A stretch of DNA of 15,694 nucleotides from the NCBI GenBank assembly GCA_003557825.1, contig PWNM01000067.1, positions 1-15,694 of the forward strand, given 5' to 3'. The first letter of the stretch is position 1; each line of letters opens with the position of its first letter. The notes beneath the pieces were generated by a model, which searched no databases, was not told the origin of the DNA, and worked only from the letters and a program-made list of their open reading frames with translations. This document shows positions 7,378-13,372 of this stretch, one piece after another. Made by a program: the position numbers and the translations under genes. This DNA is from Candidatus Hydrogenedentota bacterium. Its GTDB lineage: Bacteria > Hydrogenedentota > Hydrogenedentia > Hydrogenedentales > SLHB01.

Positions 7378-7776
7378 ATGTCAATGAGCGATCCGATTGC
7401 CGATTTGCTGACGCGAATACGGAATGCATTGTCAGCCGGCCATACGCGGGTAGACGTTCCCGCTTCCCGTTTGAAGGAGGATATCTGCCGAGTACTCCTT
7501 CAAGAGGGATATATCAAGGATTACCGTCTGGTGGAAGACTCGCGGCAAGGAGTGATCGAGATAACGCTGAAATACCGGTCCTCGGGTAAGCCGGTGATTC
7601 AGGAGCTTCACCGGAAGAGCAGGCCCAGTTTGCGTGCCTATGTGAAGAGTGACGAGATCATGCCGGTCCGCAGCGGCCTAGGCATTACCATCCTCACGAC
7701 ATCGCGGGGCATTATGTCCGGTAAACAGGCGCGGGAGGCCAATCTCGGAGGCGAAGTCCTCTGCGAGATCTGGTGA
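7378..7776 (+). CDS. rpsH: 30S ribosomal protein S8
   Basis: S8 binds helix 21 of 16S rRNA in the central domain. In E. coli it also represses translation of the spc mRNA. The 132 residues fit: SDPIADLLTRIRNAL at the N-terminus, SRLKEDICRVLLQEGYI, and the C-terminal signature with LTTSRGIMSGKQAREANLGGEVLCEIW (106-132). The ATG at 7378 is preceded by TAAGGAAG. An alternative ATG two codons later would only shorten the protein slightly. Stop TGA. The long leader before rplE, two genes upstream, lies where an S8 target would be expected. Confidence 0.98.
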   Translation: MSMSDPIADLLTRIRNALSAGHTRVDVPASRLKEDICRVLLQEGYIKDYRLVEDSRQGVIEITLKYRSSGKPVIQELHRKSRPSLRAYVKSDEIMPVRSGLGITILTTSRGIMSGKQAREANLGGEVLCEIW

Positions 7777-7830
7777 CCGCTGTTCCCGTGGTAGGTGCTG
7801 CGAGAACATAGCGAAGAAAGGAATAGAACC

Positions 7831-8370
7831 GTGTCACGAATTGGAAAACTACCGGTACCGATTCCCAAGGGCGTGCAATGCACGCTAGACGGGCTTCATT
7901 TTACGGTAAAAGGGCCAAAAGGGACCCTCGAACGCGAGTTGCATCCGGAAATGAAGGTTACCGTGGCGGATGACGAGGTAACGGTGGTCCGCCCGAGCGA
8001 CTCGCCAAAACATCGATCGTTGCATGGACTGACCCGGGCGTTGATCAATAACATGGTGGTCGGCGTTACGGAAGGATTTGAACGGAGTCTGCAGATTGAG
8101 GGCGTGGGATATCGCGCGTCTTTGCAAGGCAAGACGTTGAACCTTGCCGTCGGGTATAGCCATCCGGTAACGGTCGAGCCGCCCGAAGGCATCACCTTTA
8201 CCATGGAAGGTACCCAGTCGATCAAGGTTTCCGGTATCGATAAACAGCAGGTCGGCCAGACTGCGGCGAACATACGCGCGTGGCGCAAGCCCGAGCCCTA
8301 TAAAGGCAAAGGGATTCGGTATGCCGACGAGTATGTGCGGCGTAAGGTAGGCAAGTCGGGCGCGAAATAG
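7831..8370 (+). CDS. rplF: 50S ribosomal protein L6
   Basis: L6 binds the sarcin-ricin region of 23S rRNA near the factor-binding site. I place the start at GTG 7831, giving 179 residues beginning MSRIGKLPVPIPKGV, which matches the conserved N-terminus. AAGGA at 7818-7822 is eight bases upstream. An in-frame start 12 codons earlier (7795) would add residues not seen in L6 and lacks a ribosome-binding site. Two L6 repeats are visible, and the signature KPEPYKGKGIRY occupies residues 153-164. Stop TAG. Confidence 0.98.
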   Translation: MSRIGKLPVPIPKGVQCTLDGLHFTVKGPKGTLERELHPEMKVTVADDEVTVVRPSDSPKHRSLHGLTRALINNMVVGVTEGFERSLQIEGVGYRASLQGKTLNLAVGYSHPVTVEPPEGITFTMEGTQSIKVSGIDKQQVGQTAANIRAWRKPEPYKGKGIRYADEYVRRKVGKSGAK

Positions 8371-8426
8371 GGTTTTGAATACTGGACGCCGTGCGATCCC
8401 AGTCGGCGTCGCGGAGAGAATGCGCA

Positions 8427-8780
8427 ATGGCATTACGTTTTAACAAACAATCGAGGCTTGCACGGCGGCAACGTCGACCGCGGGCACGACTTATCGGTAC
8501 GACGGACCGGCCGCGCTTGGCCGTATCCCGGTCGTTAAACCACATTTACGCCCAGCTTATCGATGATTCGACAGGCCGGACACTCGCCGCGGCATCTTCA
8601 ACGCAATTGAAGATCAACGGGGGAAATATCGAGGGCGCCAAGGCAGTCGGGAAAGCCGTTGCCGAATCGGCGCAAGCGGCTTCGGTGAAGAAGGTATGTT
8701 TCGATCGCGCTGGACGGCGGTTCCACGGCCGGGTGAAGGCGCTGGCCGAGGCGGCCCGCGAAGCCGGATTGGATTTCTAA
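8427..8780 (+). CDS. rplR: 50S ribosomal protein L18
   Basis: L18 binds 5S rRNA with L5 in the central protuberance. I choose the ATG at 8427 (117 residues, M-A-L-R-F-N-K). It matches family length and has GGAGA at 8413-8417, nine bases upstream. A GTG 12 codons upstream (8391) is in frame but adds a non-conserved extension. Conserved parts are RRQRRPRARLIGTTDRPRLAVSRSLNHIYAQLIDD and the C-terminal CFDRAGRRFHGRVKALAEAAREAGL. Stop TAA. Confidence 0.97.
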   Translation: MALRFNKQSRLARRQRRPRARLIGTTDRPRLAVSRSLNHIYAQLIDDSTGRTLAAASSTQLKINGGNIEGAKAVGKAVAESAQAASVKKVCFDRAGRRFHGRVKALAEAAREAGLDF

Positions 8781-8826
8781 GACAAACGCATGGGGGACGC
8801 TTTATGCGTCCAACAGGAGGTTAAGG

Positions 8827-9363
8827 TTGAGCACCGTGCAGACCCAACGAGACACTCGCACAAAAAAACGTGGCGAGGAAACCGAAGAGACCCAGCTGAT
8901 CGAGCAGGTGGTGAAGATCTACCGTGTGGCCAAGGTGGTCAAGGGTGGTCGGAACTTCCGGTTCAGCGCAGTGGTAGTCGTAGGCGATGGCAAAGGCCGC
9001 GTAGGGGCCGCCAAAGGAAAGGCCCGCGAAGTGCCCGAGGCCATCCGTAAAGCCATCGAACGCGCCAAAGGTAACATGGTGGACGTGCCCATCGTGAATA
9101 CGACGGTTCCGCACGAGGTGATTGGGCGAGCGGATGCGGCCAACGTGCTCTTGAGACCGGCATCGCTGGGTACAGGCGTTGTTGCGGGCGGTCCCGTCCG
9201 CGCGGTCCTTGAAGCAGCGGGTTATGAGAACATCTTGACCAAATCGCTCGGGTCGAATAATGCGACCAACGTGGTTTGGGCGACGATGGAAGGGCTCAAA
9301 CAGTTGCAGACAGCCGAAGAAGTGGCAGACCGGCGAGATTTGGGCGTCGAAGCGGTGCTCTAA
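8827..9363 (+). CDS. rpsE: 30S ribosomal protein S5 (TTG start)
   Basis: S5 lies at the mRNA entry site with S3 and S4 and affects decoding accuracy. The 178 residues contain the dsRBD-like N-terminal domain (VVKIYRVAKVVKGGRNFRFSAVVVVGDGKGRVG, roughly 28-60) and the C-terminal domain with PASLGTGVVAGGPVRAVLEAAGY and SLGSNNATNVV. I take TTG at 8827 as the start: AGGAGG at 8815-8820 is six bases away, and the next candidate, GTG at 8836, would be 15 bases away. It is the only TTG start in the cluster. Stop TAA. Only 59 nt separate it from rplO, so rpmD is absent. Confidence 0.96.
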   Translation: MSTVQTQRDTRTKKRGEETEETQLIEQVVKIYRVAKVVKGGRNFRFSAVVVVGDGKGRVGAAKGKAREVPEAIRKAIERAKGNMVDVPIVNTTVPHEVIGRADAANVLLRPASLGTGVVAGGPVRAVLEAAGYENILTKSLGSNNATNVVWATMEGLKQLQTAEEVADRRDLGVEAVL

Positions 9364-9374
9364 GACGCCTGTTC

Positions 9375-9392
9375 ACCCGAAAACGGTCGGGT
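9375..9392 (+). other. Small hairpin in the rpsE-rplO gap (usual rpmD position)
   Basis: ACCCGA (9375-9380) and TCGGGT (9387-9392) pair perfectly around a 6-nt loop. The 59-nt gap holds no open reading frame with L30 features. A TATAGT at 9392-9397 resembles a -10 hexamer, but there is no acceptable -35 at 16-18 nt. This is probably just spacer; it is recorded because it occupies the slot where rpmD normally sits. Confidence 0.3.
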
Positions 9393-9422
9393 ATAGTACG
9401 AACTTGTAAGGACGGATTGAAG

Positions 9423-9836
9423 ATGAATTCAAGTACGCTGAAATTCCCCGCCGGGGCGCAGAAGAACCGGAAACGGGTCGGGCGAGGTCCGGGCTCGGGC
9501 ACGGGAAAAACCTCGGGCCGGGGACACAAAGGGCAGAAGTCCCGCTCGGGTTACACCCATCGCCGCGGATTTGAAGGCGGCCAGATGCCATTGAACCGGC
9601 GTCTACCCAAGCGTGGGTTTACTCATGAGTCCCGGTTCCCTTTTGCGGTAATCAACCTCGATTCACTTGAGGCAGCGTTTGATTCCGGCGTGGAGGTAAC
9701 GACCGATTCGTTGGTACAGGCGAAGTTGGTCAAGACACGGAGCGGCGGCGTTAAAGTATTGGGTCGGGGCGAGATCACAAAAGCGTTGAAGTTGCGCGTG
9801 AATGCCGTCAGCGCGAGCGCCCGGACCAAGATCTAA
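9423..9836 (+). CDS. rplO: 50S ribosomal protein L15, apparently truncated by an in-frame TAA
   Basis: L15 binds late in 50S assembly and contacts several 23S domains. The start is ATG 9423, with AAGGA at 9408-9412. N-terminal signatures are GRGPGSGTGKTSGRGHKGQKSRSG (20-43) and FEGGQMPLNRRLPKRGF (50-66). The frame ends after residue 137 (...ASARTKI) at TAA 9834-9836. In L15 proteins this point normally continues IEAAGG, and the next in-frame codons here read AAGGSVEIVKAVKPSTEKPA..., ending at TAG 9903-9905. So a single GAA-to-TAA change seems to cut off a conserved C-terminus; the intact form would be 160 residues. Sequence error, real nonsense mutation and readthrough all remain possible. 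Confidence 0.95.
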   Translation: MNSSTLKFPAGAQKNRKRVGRGPGSGTGKTSGRGHKGQKSRSGYTHRRGFEGGQMPLNRRLPKRGFTHESRFPFAVINLDSLEAAFDSGVEVTTDSLVQAKLVKTRSGGVKVLGRGEITKALKLRVNAVSASARTKI

Positions 9837-9905
9837 GCTGCGGGCGGCTCGGTCGAGATCGTCAAGGCGGTCAAACCATCCACCGAGAAACCCGCGGAAG
9901 CGTAG
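9837..9905 (+). pseudogene. rplO: Severed in-frame C-terminus of rplO
   Basis: These 22 codons plus TAG directly follow the rplO TAA in the same frame and translate to AAGGSVEIVKA followed by VKPSTEKPAEA. The first part matches the conserved end of L15 (IEAAGG.VE.I), and the secY ribosome-binding site (GGAGA, 9906-9910) starts right after the TAG. This fits 9903-9905 being the ancestral stop. It has no start codon or ribosome-binding site of its own, so it is translated only by readthrough or if the TAA is a sequence error. Confidence 0.85.
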
Positions 9906-9918
9906 GGAGAGACGTCCG

Positions 9919-11256
9919 GTGTCCCAACCGATAGAGGCCTTTCGAAATTCGTTCAAAATTCCGGAGCTGAAGCAGCGGATCATCTTCACGTTGATCATGC
10001 TGGCGATTTACCGGTTTGGCGCAGTGATCCCGACGCCAGGCGTTGACGGAACAGCGTTATCCGAGATGTTTCGCCAGACCGGCGGTGGACTGTTGGCAGT
10101 GTACGACATGTTCACGGGCGGCGCGTTCGAACAGGCCACGGTGTTTGCGTTGGGCATCATGCCGTATATTAGCGCATCCATCATTATGCAGTTGCTGGTA
10201 GCGGTGGTACCGGCTCTTGAGAAACTGGCCAAAGAAGGCGCCGAAGGTCAGAAAAAAATTACCGAATACACGCGCTATGCGACCATCGGATTATGCATCG
10301 TCCAGTCCTTTGGTATTGCGGTCTGGCTGCGAAATATGAGCGCGAGTAGTCCGACACCGATTGTGGTGACCGAAGGGTTACCGTTCTATTTCATGTGTAT
10401 CCTGACGTTCACGACGGGCACAGCCTTTATCATGTGGCTGGGCGAACAGATCAGCGAACACGGCGTCGGCAACGGCATTTCGCTCATTATTTTTATCAGC
10501 ATCGTCGCCCGCATGCCGGCCGCTCTATTCCGGTTGTTCCAGCTTGTGCAGGACAACGAGATTAGCGTATTTATGGGCTTGAGCATGTTAGCCTTGCTGG
10601 TGGTAGTTATTGGCGGCGTGATTTATGTGACCACAGGGCAACGGCGGATACCCGTGCAGTATCCACGGCAGATCAAAGGGCGTCGGGCCTATGGCGGTCA
10701 GCGCAGTTATTTGCCGTTGCGGGTCAACCAGGCCGGCGTGATTCCGATCATCTTCGCGAGCTCGATTATGATGCTTCCGGCCATGGTCGGCGGCGCGGTA
10801 CCTATGGGAGGTATGCAGGATACCCTGGCGAGCTTTTTCCGGTGGGACGGCGTCCCCTATAACATTGTGTATGCCGGTATGATTATCTTCTTCTGCTATT
10901 TCTATACGGCGTTAACGTTCAACCCGATCGAAATGGCGGACCAGCTGAAAAAATACGGCGGCGTGGTCATGGGATTACGCCCCGGACGTGCGACAGCAGA
11001 TTATCTGAACCGCGTGATGAACCGGATTACATTGGTAGGCGCGATTTTCCTGGCGGGTGTCGCCTTAATTCCCAACGTGATGAACGTATTCATGGGTATT
11101 CGCGATCCGCTTATCTCGAGTTTCTTTGGCGGTACCAGCCTGTTGATTTTGGTCGGCGTGGCGCTGGATACCGTGCGGCAGATCGAGCAGCACCTGATTA
11201 TGCGGAACTACGAAGGATTCATGAAGAGCGGTCGTATGCGAGGCCGCCGGTTCTAG
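9919..11256 (+). CDS. secY: Preprotein translocase subunit SecY
   Basis: SecY is the channel of the SecYEG translocon in the inner membrane; it exports and inserts proteins with SecA or the ribosome. I choose GTG 9919 (445 residues), with GGAGA at 9906-9910. An upstream in-frame ATG at 9802 lies inside rplO and adds a non-membrane extension. Ten hydrophobic segments can be seen, at about 20-37, 72-97, 118-137, 155-175, 184-205, 218-238, 272-292, 313-335, 369-389 and 400-418. Signatures are GEQISEHGVGNGIS (175-188), RQIKGRRAYGGQRSYLPLRVNQAGVIP (250-276) and GLRPGRATADYL (352-363). Stop TAG, 19 nt before adk. Confidence 0.98.
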   Translation: MSQPIEAFRNSFKIPELKQRIIFTLIMLAIYRFGAVIPTPGVDGTALSEMFRQTGGGLLAVYDMFTGGAFEQATVFALGIMPYISASIIMQLLVAVVPALEKLAKEGAEGQKKITEYTRYATIGLCIVQSFGIAVWLRNMSASSPTPIVVTEGLPFYFMCILTFTTGTAFIMWLGEQISEHGVGNGISLIIFISIVARMPAALFRLFQLVQDNEISVFMGLSMLALLVVVIGGVIYVTTGQRRIPVQYPRQIKGRRAYGGQRSYLPLRVNQAGVIPIIFASSIMMLPAMVGGAVPMGGMQDTLASFFRWDGVPYNIVYAGMIIFFCYFYTALTFNPIEMADQLKKYGGVVMGLRPGRATADYLNRVMNRITLVGAIFLAGVALIPNVMNVFMGIRDPLISSFFGGTSLLILVGVALDTVRQIEQHLIMRNYEGFMKSGRMRGRRF

Positions 11257-11275
11257 GCGATTAAGAAAGGGTGAC

Positions 11276-11950
11276 ATGAGTTTACGCATCGTATTGCTGG
11301 GTGCGCCCGGCGCTGGTAAAGGAACCCAGGCCAAGCGGATTGCCGCGAAATACGATATACCCCATATCTCGACGGGCGATATCTTTCGCAAACATCTGAA
11401 GGAAGGCACGGAGCTTGGTAAACAGGTACAACAATACCTCGATTCGGGCGGGCTGGTTCCCGATGACTTGACCTGCGCCATCGTGGCCGATCGCATCGCC
11501 GAGCCGGACTGTGCCAATGGGTATATCCTTGACGGGTTTCCCCGGTCGCAGACTCAAGCTGAGCGGTTGCAAGAAATCCTCAACGAGCGGGGCGAGGCTA
11601 TTGATATTGCCATAGACATCGAGGTGCCCGACGAAGAAATTATCGAACGGCTAAGCGCGCGCCGGTCGTGCGGCACATGTGGCGAAGTATATAACTTGAA
11701 ATTCGATCCTCCGAAAGGAGATGGCAAAACGTGCGAGAAAACGGATTGCCCGGGCGAGCTGATTCAGCGGACCGATGACAAACCGGAGACGATTCGCCAA
11801 CGGCTGAACGTCTATCATGAGACGACCAAGCCAGTGCGGTCGTTTTACGAATCGCTCGGGCTGCTCAAGACGGTATCGGGAGCCGATTCGACGCCGGATG
11901 ACGTATACAAGGCGATCGAAGCGATATTGGACGGCGTTCGTACCGCCTAA
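11276..11950 (+). CDS. adk: Adenylate kinase with four-cysteine (zinc-type) lid
   Basis: Adenylate kinase interconverts ATP + AMP and 2 ADP in the cytosol. The 224 residues include the P-loop GAPGAGKGTQ (9-18), the AMP-binding STGDIFR (32-38) and DGFPRSQTQ (86-94), and the lid region (~129-168) with C132xxC135 and C153x4C158, ending GELIQRTDD. Four cysteines predict a structural zinc. The second pair is spaced by four residues instead of the usual two, a small oddity that may change ligand geometry. The position secY-adk-map is common in bacteria. The map GTG starts 5 nt after the TAA, with no clear ribosome-binding site of its own. Confidence 0.97.
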   Translation: MSLRIVLLGAPGAGKGTQAKRIAAKYDIPHISTGDIFRKHLKEGTELGKQVQQYLDSGGLVPDDLTCAIVADRIAEPDCANGYILDGFPRSQTQAERLQEILNERGEAIDIAIDIEVPDEEIIERLSARRSCGTCGEVYNLKFDPPKGDGKTCEKTDCPGELIQRTDDKPETIRQRLNVYHETTKPVRSFYESLGLLKTVSGADSTPDDVYKAIEAILDGVRTA

Positions 11951-11955
11951 ATCCT

Positions 11956-12732
11956 GTGATTCCGCTCCGTTCAGAAGAAGAGATTGCGTCCATTCGCCAG
12001 GCGGATCAGATCGTTGCGGATGTTTTGGCCACATTGGCCGAGATGATGGAGCCGGGGCGAACGACCGCTGAGTTGGACCAAGTTGCCGAGACCATGATTC
12101 GCGACGCCGGCGGGGCGCCGGCGTTCCTGGGATACCGGGGATTTCCGGCAACCATTTGCATCTCAATAGACGATGAGATTGTGCACGGGATACCCGGAGC
12201 CCGACCGATACAGGACGGAAGCATCGTCAGTGTCGATGTGGGCGTATGTTGGGATGGATATTTCGGCGATGCCGCATTGACGGTACCCTGCGGGGCTGTT
12301 GATGCCGAACGTCGCCGGTTGATGGTAACGACCGACCGGGCCTTGGCGCGGGGCATTGCTGCGGCGTGTGCCGGCAACTATCTGGTAGATATCAGCCGCG
12401 CGGTTGAGCAGACCTGCGTCGCCGAGGGATTTTCGGTGGTGCGCTGTTTTGTGGGTCATGGCATTGGTAAACGGCTTCACGAAGAGCCGCAAATTCCCAA
12501 TTTTGATACGGGAAACAAGGGCCCTCTGTTACGGGCTGGAATGGTCTTGGCCATCGAGCCCATGGTTAACGTGGGCGTTCCCGATGTACGGGTACGTGAT
12601 GATGGGTGGACCGCTGTCACCGCAGACGGGCGGCCCAGCGCCCATTTTGAGCATAGCGTGGTAGTACGTGAACATGCCGCGGAAATACTCAGTCTCACGC
12701 CCCGGCGCCGCTGGGGCCAGGATCTGGGCTAG
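11956..12732 (+). CDS. map: Type I methionine aminopeptidase
   Basis: MetAP removes the initiator methionine from nascent proteins. The 258 residues form the pita-bread fold without an N-terminal zinc-finger extension. The five metal ligands are all present: D94 (VSVDVG), D105 (FGDAA), H168 (GHGIG), E201 (IEPM) and E232 (FEHSV). The substrate-binding His77 (EIVHGIP) is also intact. The GTG start at 11956 matches the family N-terminus (IPLRSEEEIASIRQA). It lies 5 nt after the adk stop with no visible Shine-Dalgarno, so translation probably depends on coupling to adk. Stop TAG. Confidence 0.97.
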   Translation: MIPLRSEEEIASIRQADQIVADVLATLAEMMEPGRTTAELDQVAETMIRDAGGAPAFLGYRGFPATICISIDDEIVHGIPGARPIQDGSIVSVDVGVCWDGYFGDAALTVPCGAVDAERRRLMVTTDRALARGIAAACAGNYLVDISRAVEQTCVAEGFSVVRCFVGHGIGKRLHEEPQIPNFDTGNKGPLLRAGMVLAIEPMVNVGVPDVRVRDDGWTAVTADGRPSAHFEHSVVVREHAAEILSLTPRRRWGQDLG

Positions 12733-12791
12733 GGTCCGGCATCGAATGGGTCGATGCAGGGACTTCCGCCGGGAGCACGGATTGTGAATGT

Positions 12792-13010
12792 ATGGCTAAA
12801 GAAGAAGCAATAGAGGTCGAAGGAACAGTCCTGGAAACATTGCCCAACGCCATGTTCCGGGTTGAACTCCAGAACGGGCACAAAGTGCTTGCCCATATTT
12901 CCGGCAAGATGCGGATGAATTTCATTCGAATTTTGCCGGGAGATCGGGTAAAACTGGAGATGTCCCCCTACGATCTGACACGCGGCCGAATCACGTATCG
13001 ATACAAATAG
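12792..13010 (+). CDS. infA: Translation initiation factor IF-1
   Basis: IF-1 is a small OB-fold protein that occupies the 30S A site during initiation. The 72 residues are exactly the family length, with MAKEEAIEVEGTVLETLPN, MFRVELQNGHKVLAHISGKMR and NFIRILPGDRVKLEMSPYDLTRGRITYR. The ATG at 12792 is fixed by the family N-terminus. The nearest purine-rich site (GGGAG, 12771-12775) is 16 nt away, too far for a standard ribosome-binding site, so initiation may be weak. The 59-nt gap from map and the 127-nt gap after it set infA apart from the tightly packed genes. Confidence 0.98.
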   Translation: MAKEEAIEVEGTVLETLPNAMFRVELQNGHKVLAHISGKMRMNFIRILPGDRVKLEMSPYDLTRGRITYRYK

Positions 13011-13022
13011 CGCAACGTCTTG

Positions 13023-13045
13023 GCGGAAAAAGTAGAAAAATCCGC
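13023..13045 (+). other. Short stem with A-rich loop after infA
   Basis: GCGGA (13023-13027) and TCCGC (13041-13045) are complementary and enclose a 13-nt loop made almost only of A and G. It lies 12 nt after the infA stop in the 127-nt infA-rpmJ gap. The A-rich tract could instead act as an UP-type element; CATACT at 13057-13062 is a partial -10 match, but no adequate -35 is present. Function unknown. Confidence 0.25.
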
Positions 13046-13075
13046 AGAGATTATGGCATACTAAGCGGTTCGCAG

Positions 13076-13094
13076 GGGTAAGACTGTCTTGCCC
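13076..13094 (+). other. Stable hairpin in the rpmJ leader
   Basis: GGGTAAGA (13076-13083) pairs with TCTTGCCC (13087-13094) over eight positions, one of them G-U, around a 3-nt loop. A further G-U pair is possible outside. It sits about 43 nt before the rpmJ ATG. Only two T residues follow, so it is a poor intrinsic terminator. An attenuator or a protein-binding leader element is more likely. Confidence 0.45.
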
Positions 13095-13137
13095 TTCCGC
13101 GCTCATCAGCATGGAAAACCGCCGATGGAGTGAAGGA

Positions 13138-13251
13138 ATGAAAGTACGCAGTTCTGTAAAGAAAATCTGTGCAAAATGCAAGATCATCCGGCGTCATGGC
13201 AGCGTCCGGGTCATTTGCGAAAACCCCCGGCACAAGCAACGTCAAGGATAA
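13138..13251 (+). CDS. rpmJ: 50S ribosomal protein L36, zinc-binding form
   Basis: L36 is the smallest 50S protein and stabilises 23S rRNA near helix 97. The frame encodes 37 residues, the canonical length: MKVRSSVKKIC at the N-terminus, then CKIIRRHGSVRVIC and ENPRHKQRQG. C11, C14, C27 and H32 form the zinc site of the C+ form. The ATG at 13138 has GGAG at 13127-13130, seven bases upstream. An in-frame ATG at 13111 would add nine non-conserved residues. Long structured gaps flank the gene on both sides (127 and 121 nt). Stop TAA. Confidence 0.97.
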   Translation: MKVRSSVKKICAKCKIIRRHGSVRVICENPRHKQRQG

Positions 13252-13261
13252 TTAGGTGTAG

Positions 13262-13288
13262 CGGCGAAGGCGTATGATCCCTTCGCCG
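13262..13288 (+). other. 9-bp perfect hairpin in the rpsM leader
   Basis: CGGCGAAGG (13262-13270) and CCTTCGCCG (13280-13288) are perfect inverted repeats around a 9-nt loop. It lies 10 nt after rpmJ in the 121-nt gap before rpsM. A second, weaker stem follows (GAACT 13296-13300 with AGTTC 13306-13310, plus CC/GG outside a bulged G). No T-run follows either, so this does not look like an intrinsic terminator. In E. coli the S4-binding pseudoknot that controls the alpha operon lies just upstream of and overlapping the start of rpsM. By position, this is a candidate regulatory leader. Confidence 0.55.
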
Positions 13289-13321
13289 GCGACCGGAACT
13301 CGGGAAGTTCGGCCGGGACGC

Positions 13322-13339
13322 GGAGCAGCACGCTGTTCC
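13322..13339 (+). other. Third hairpin and C-tract before the rpsM ribosome-binding site
   Basis: GGAGCAG (13322-13328) pairs with CTGTTCC (13333-13339), seven positions with one G-U, around a CACG loop. It is followed by a C/T-only tract broken by a single G (13338-13354), then AAAGGAGAG (13355-13363), the rpsM ribosome-binding site. The pyrimidine tract could pair with the purine-rich GGAG of the ribosome-binding site or with the hairpin stem, which would permit alternative folds. That is an inference from complementarity only. Confidence 0.4.
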
Positions 13340-13372
13340 CTTCCCCCGCCCCCCAAAGGAGAGTAAAACGGC

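Noticed and set aside
7795..7830. Upstream start for rplF
   Set aside because: Adds 12 residues absent from L6. GTG 7831 has AAGGA and the conserved SRIGKLP start.
9276..9422. Longer rplO frame starting at ATG 9276
   Set aside because: It overlaps the end of rpsE in another frame. The added residues are not L15-like, and ATG 9423 has its own ribosome-binding site and the family N-terminus.
9364..9422. Hidden or degraded rpmD in the rpsE-rplO gap
   Set aside because: 59 nt is too short for a ~60-residue L30 and no frame shows L30 motifs.
9834..9836. UAA reassigned as a sense codon genome-wide
   Set aside because: UAA ends 13 other genes here at the normal protein ends (for example rplC, rplB, rpsS-adjacent rplV, rplQ), so it is read as stop.
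9834..9836. Selenocysteine or pyrrolysine decoding at the rplO stop
   Set aside because: Those use UGA or UAG, not UAA, and the expected residue is Glu.
9802..9918. Longer secY frame starting at ATG 9802
   Set aside because: The extra 39 residues are basic and translated from the end of rplO in another frame. GTG 9919 with GGAGA matches the SecY start.
13020..13062. Sigma70 promoter TTGGCG...CATACT before rpmJ
   Set aside because: The spacer is 31 nt, far outside the accepted range, and no other -35 fits the -10-like hexamer.
13262..13288. Intrinsic terminator before rpsM
   Set aside because: The stem is strong but no T-run follows, and the downstream genes belong to the same cluster.
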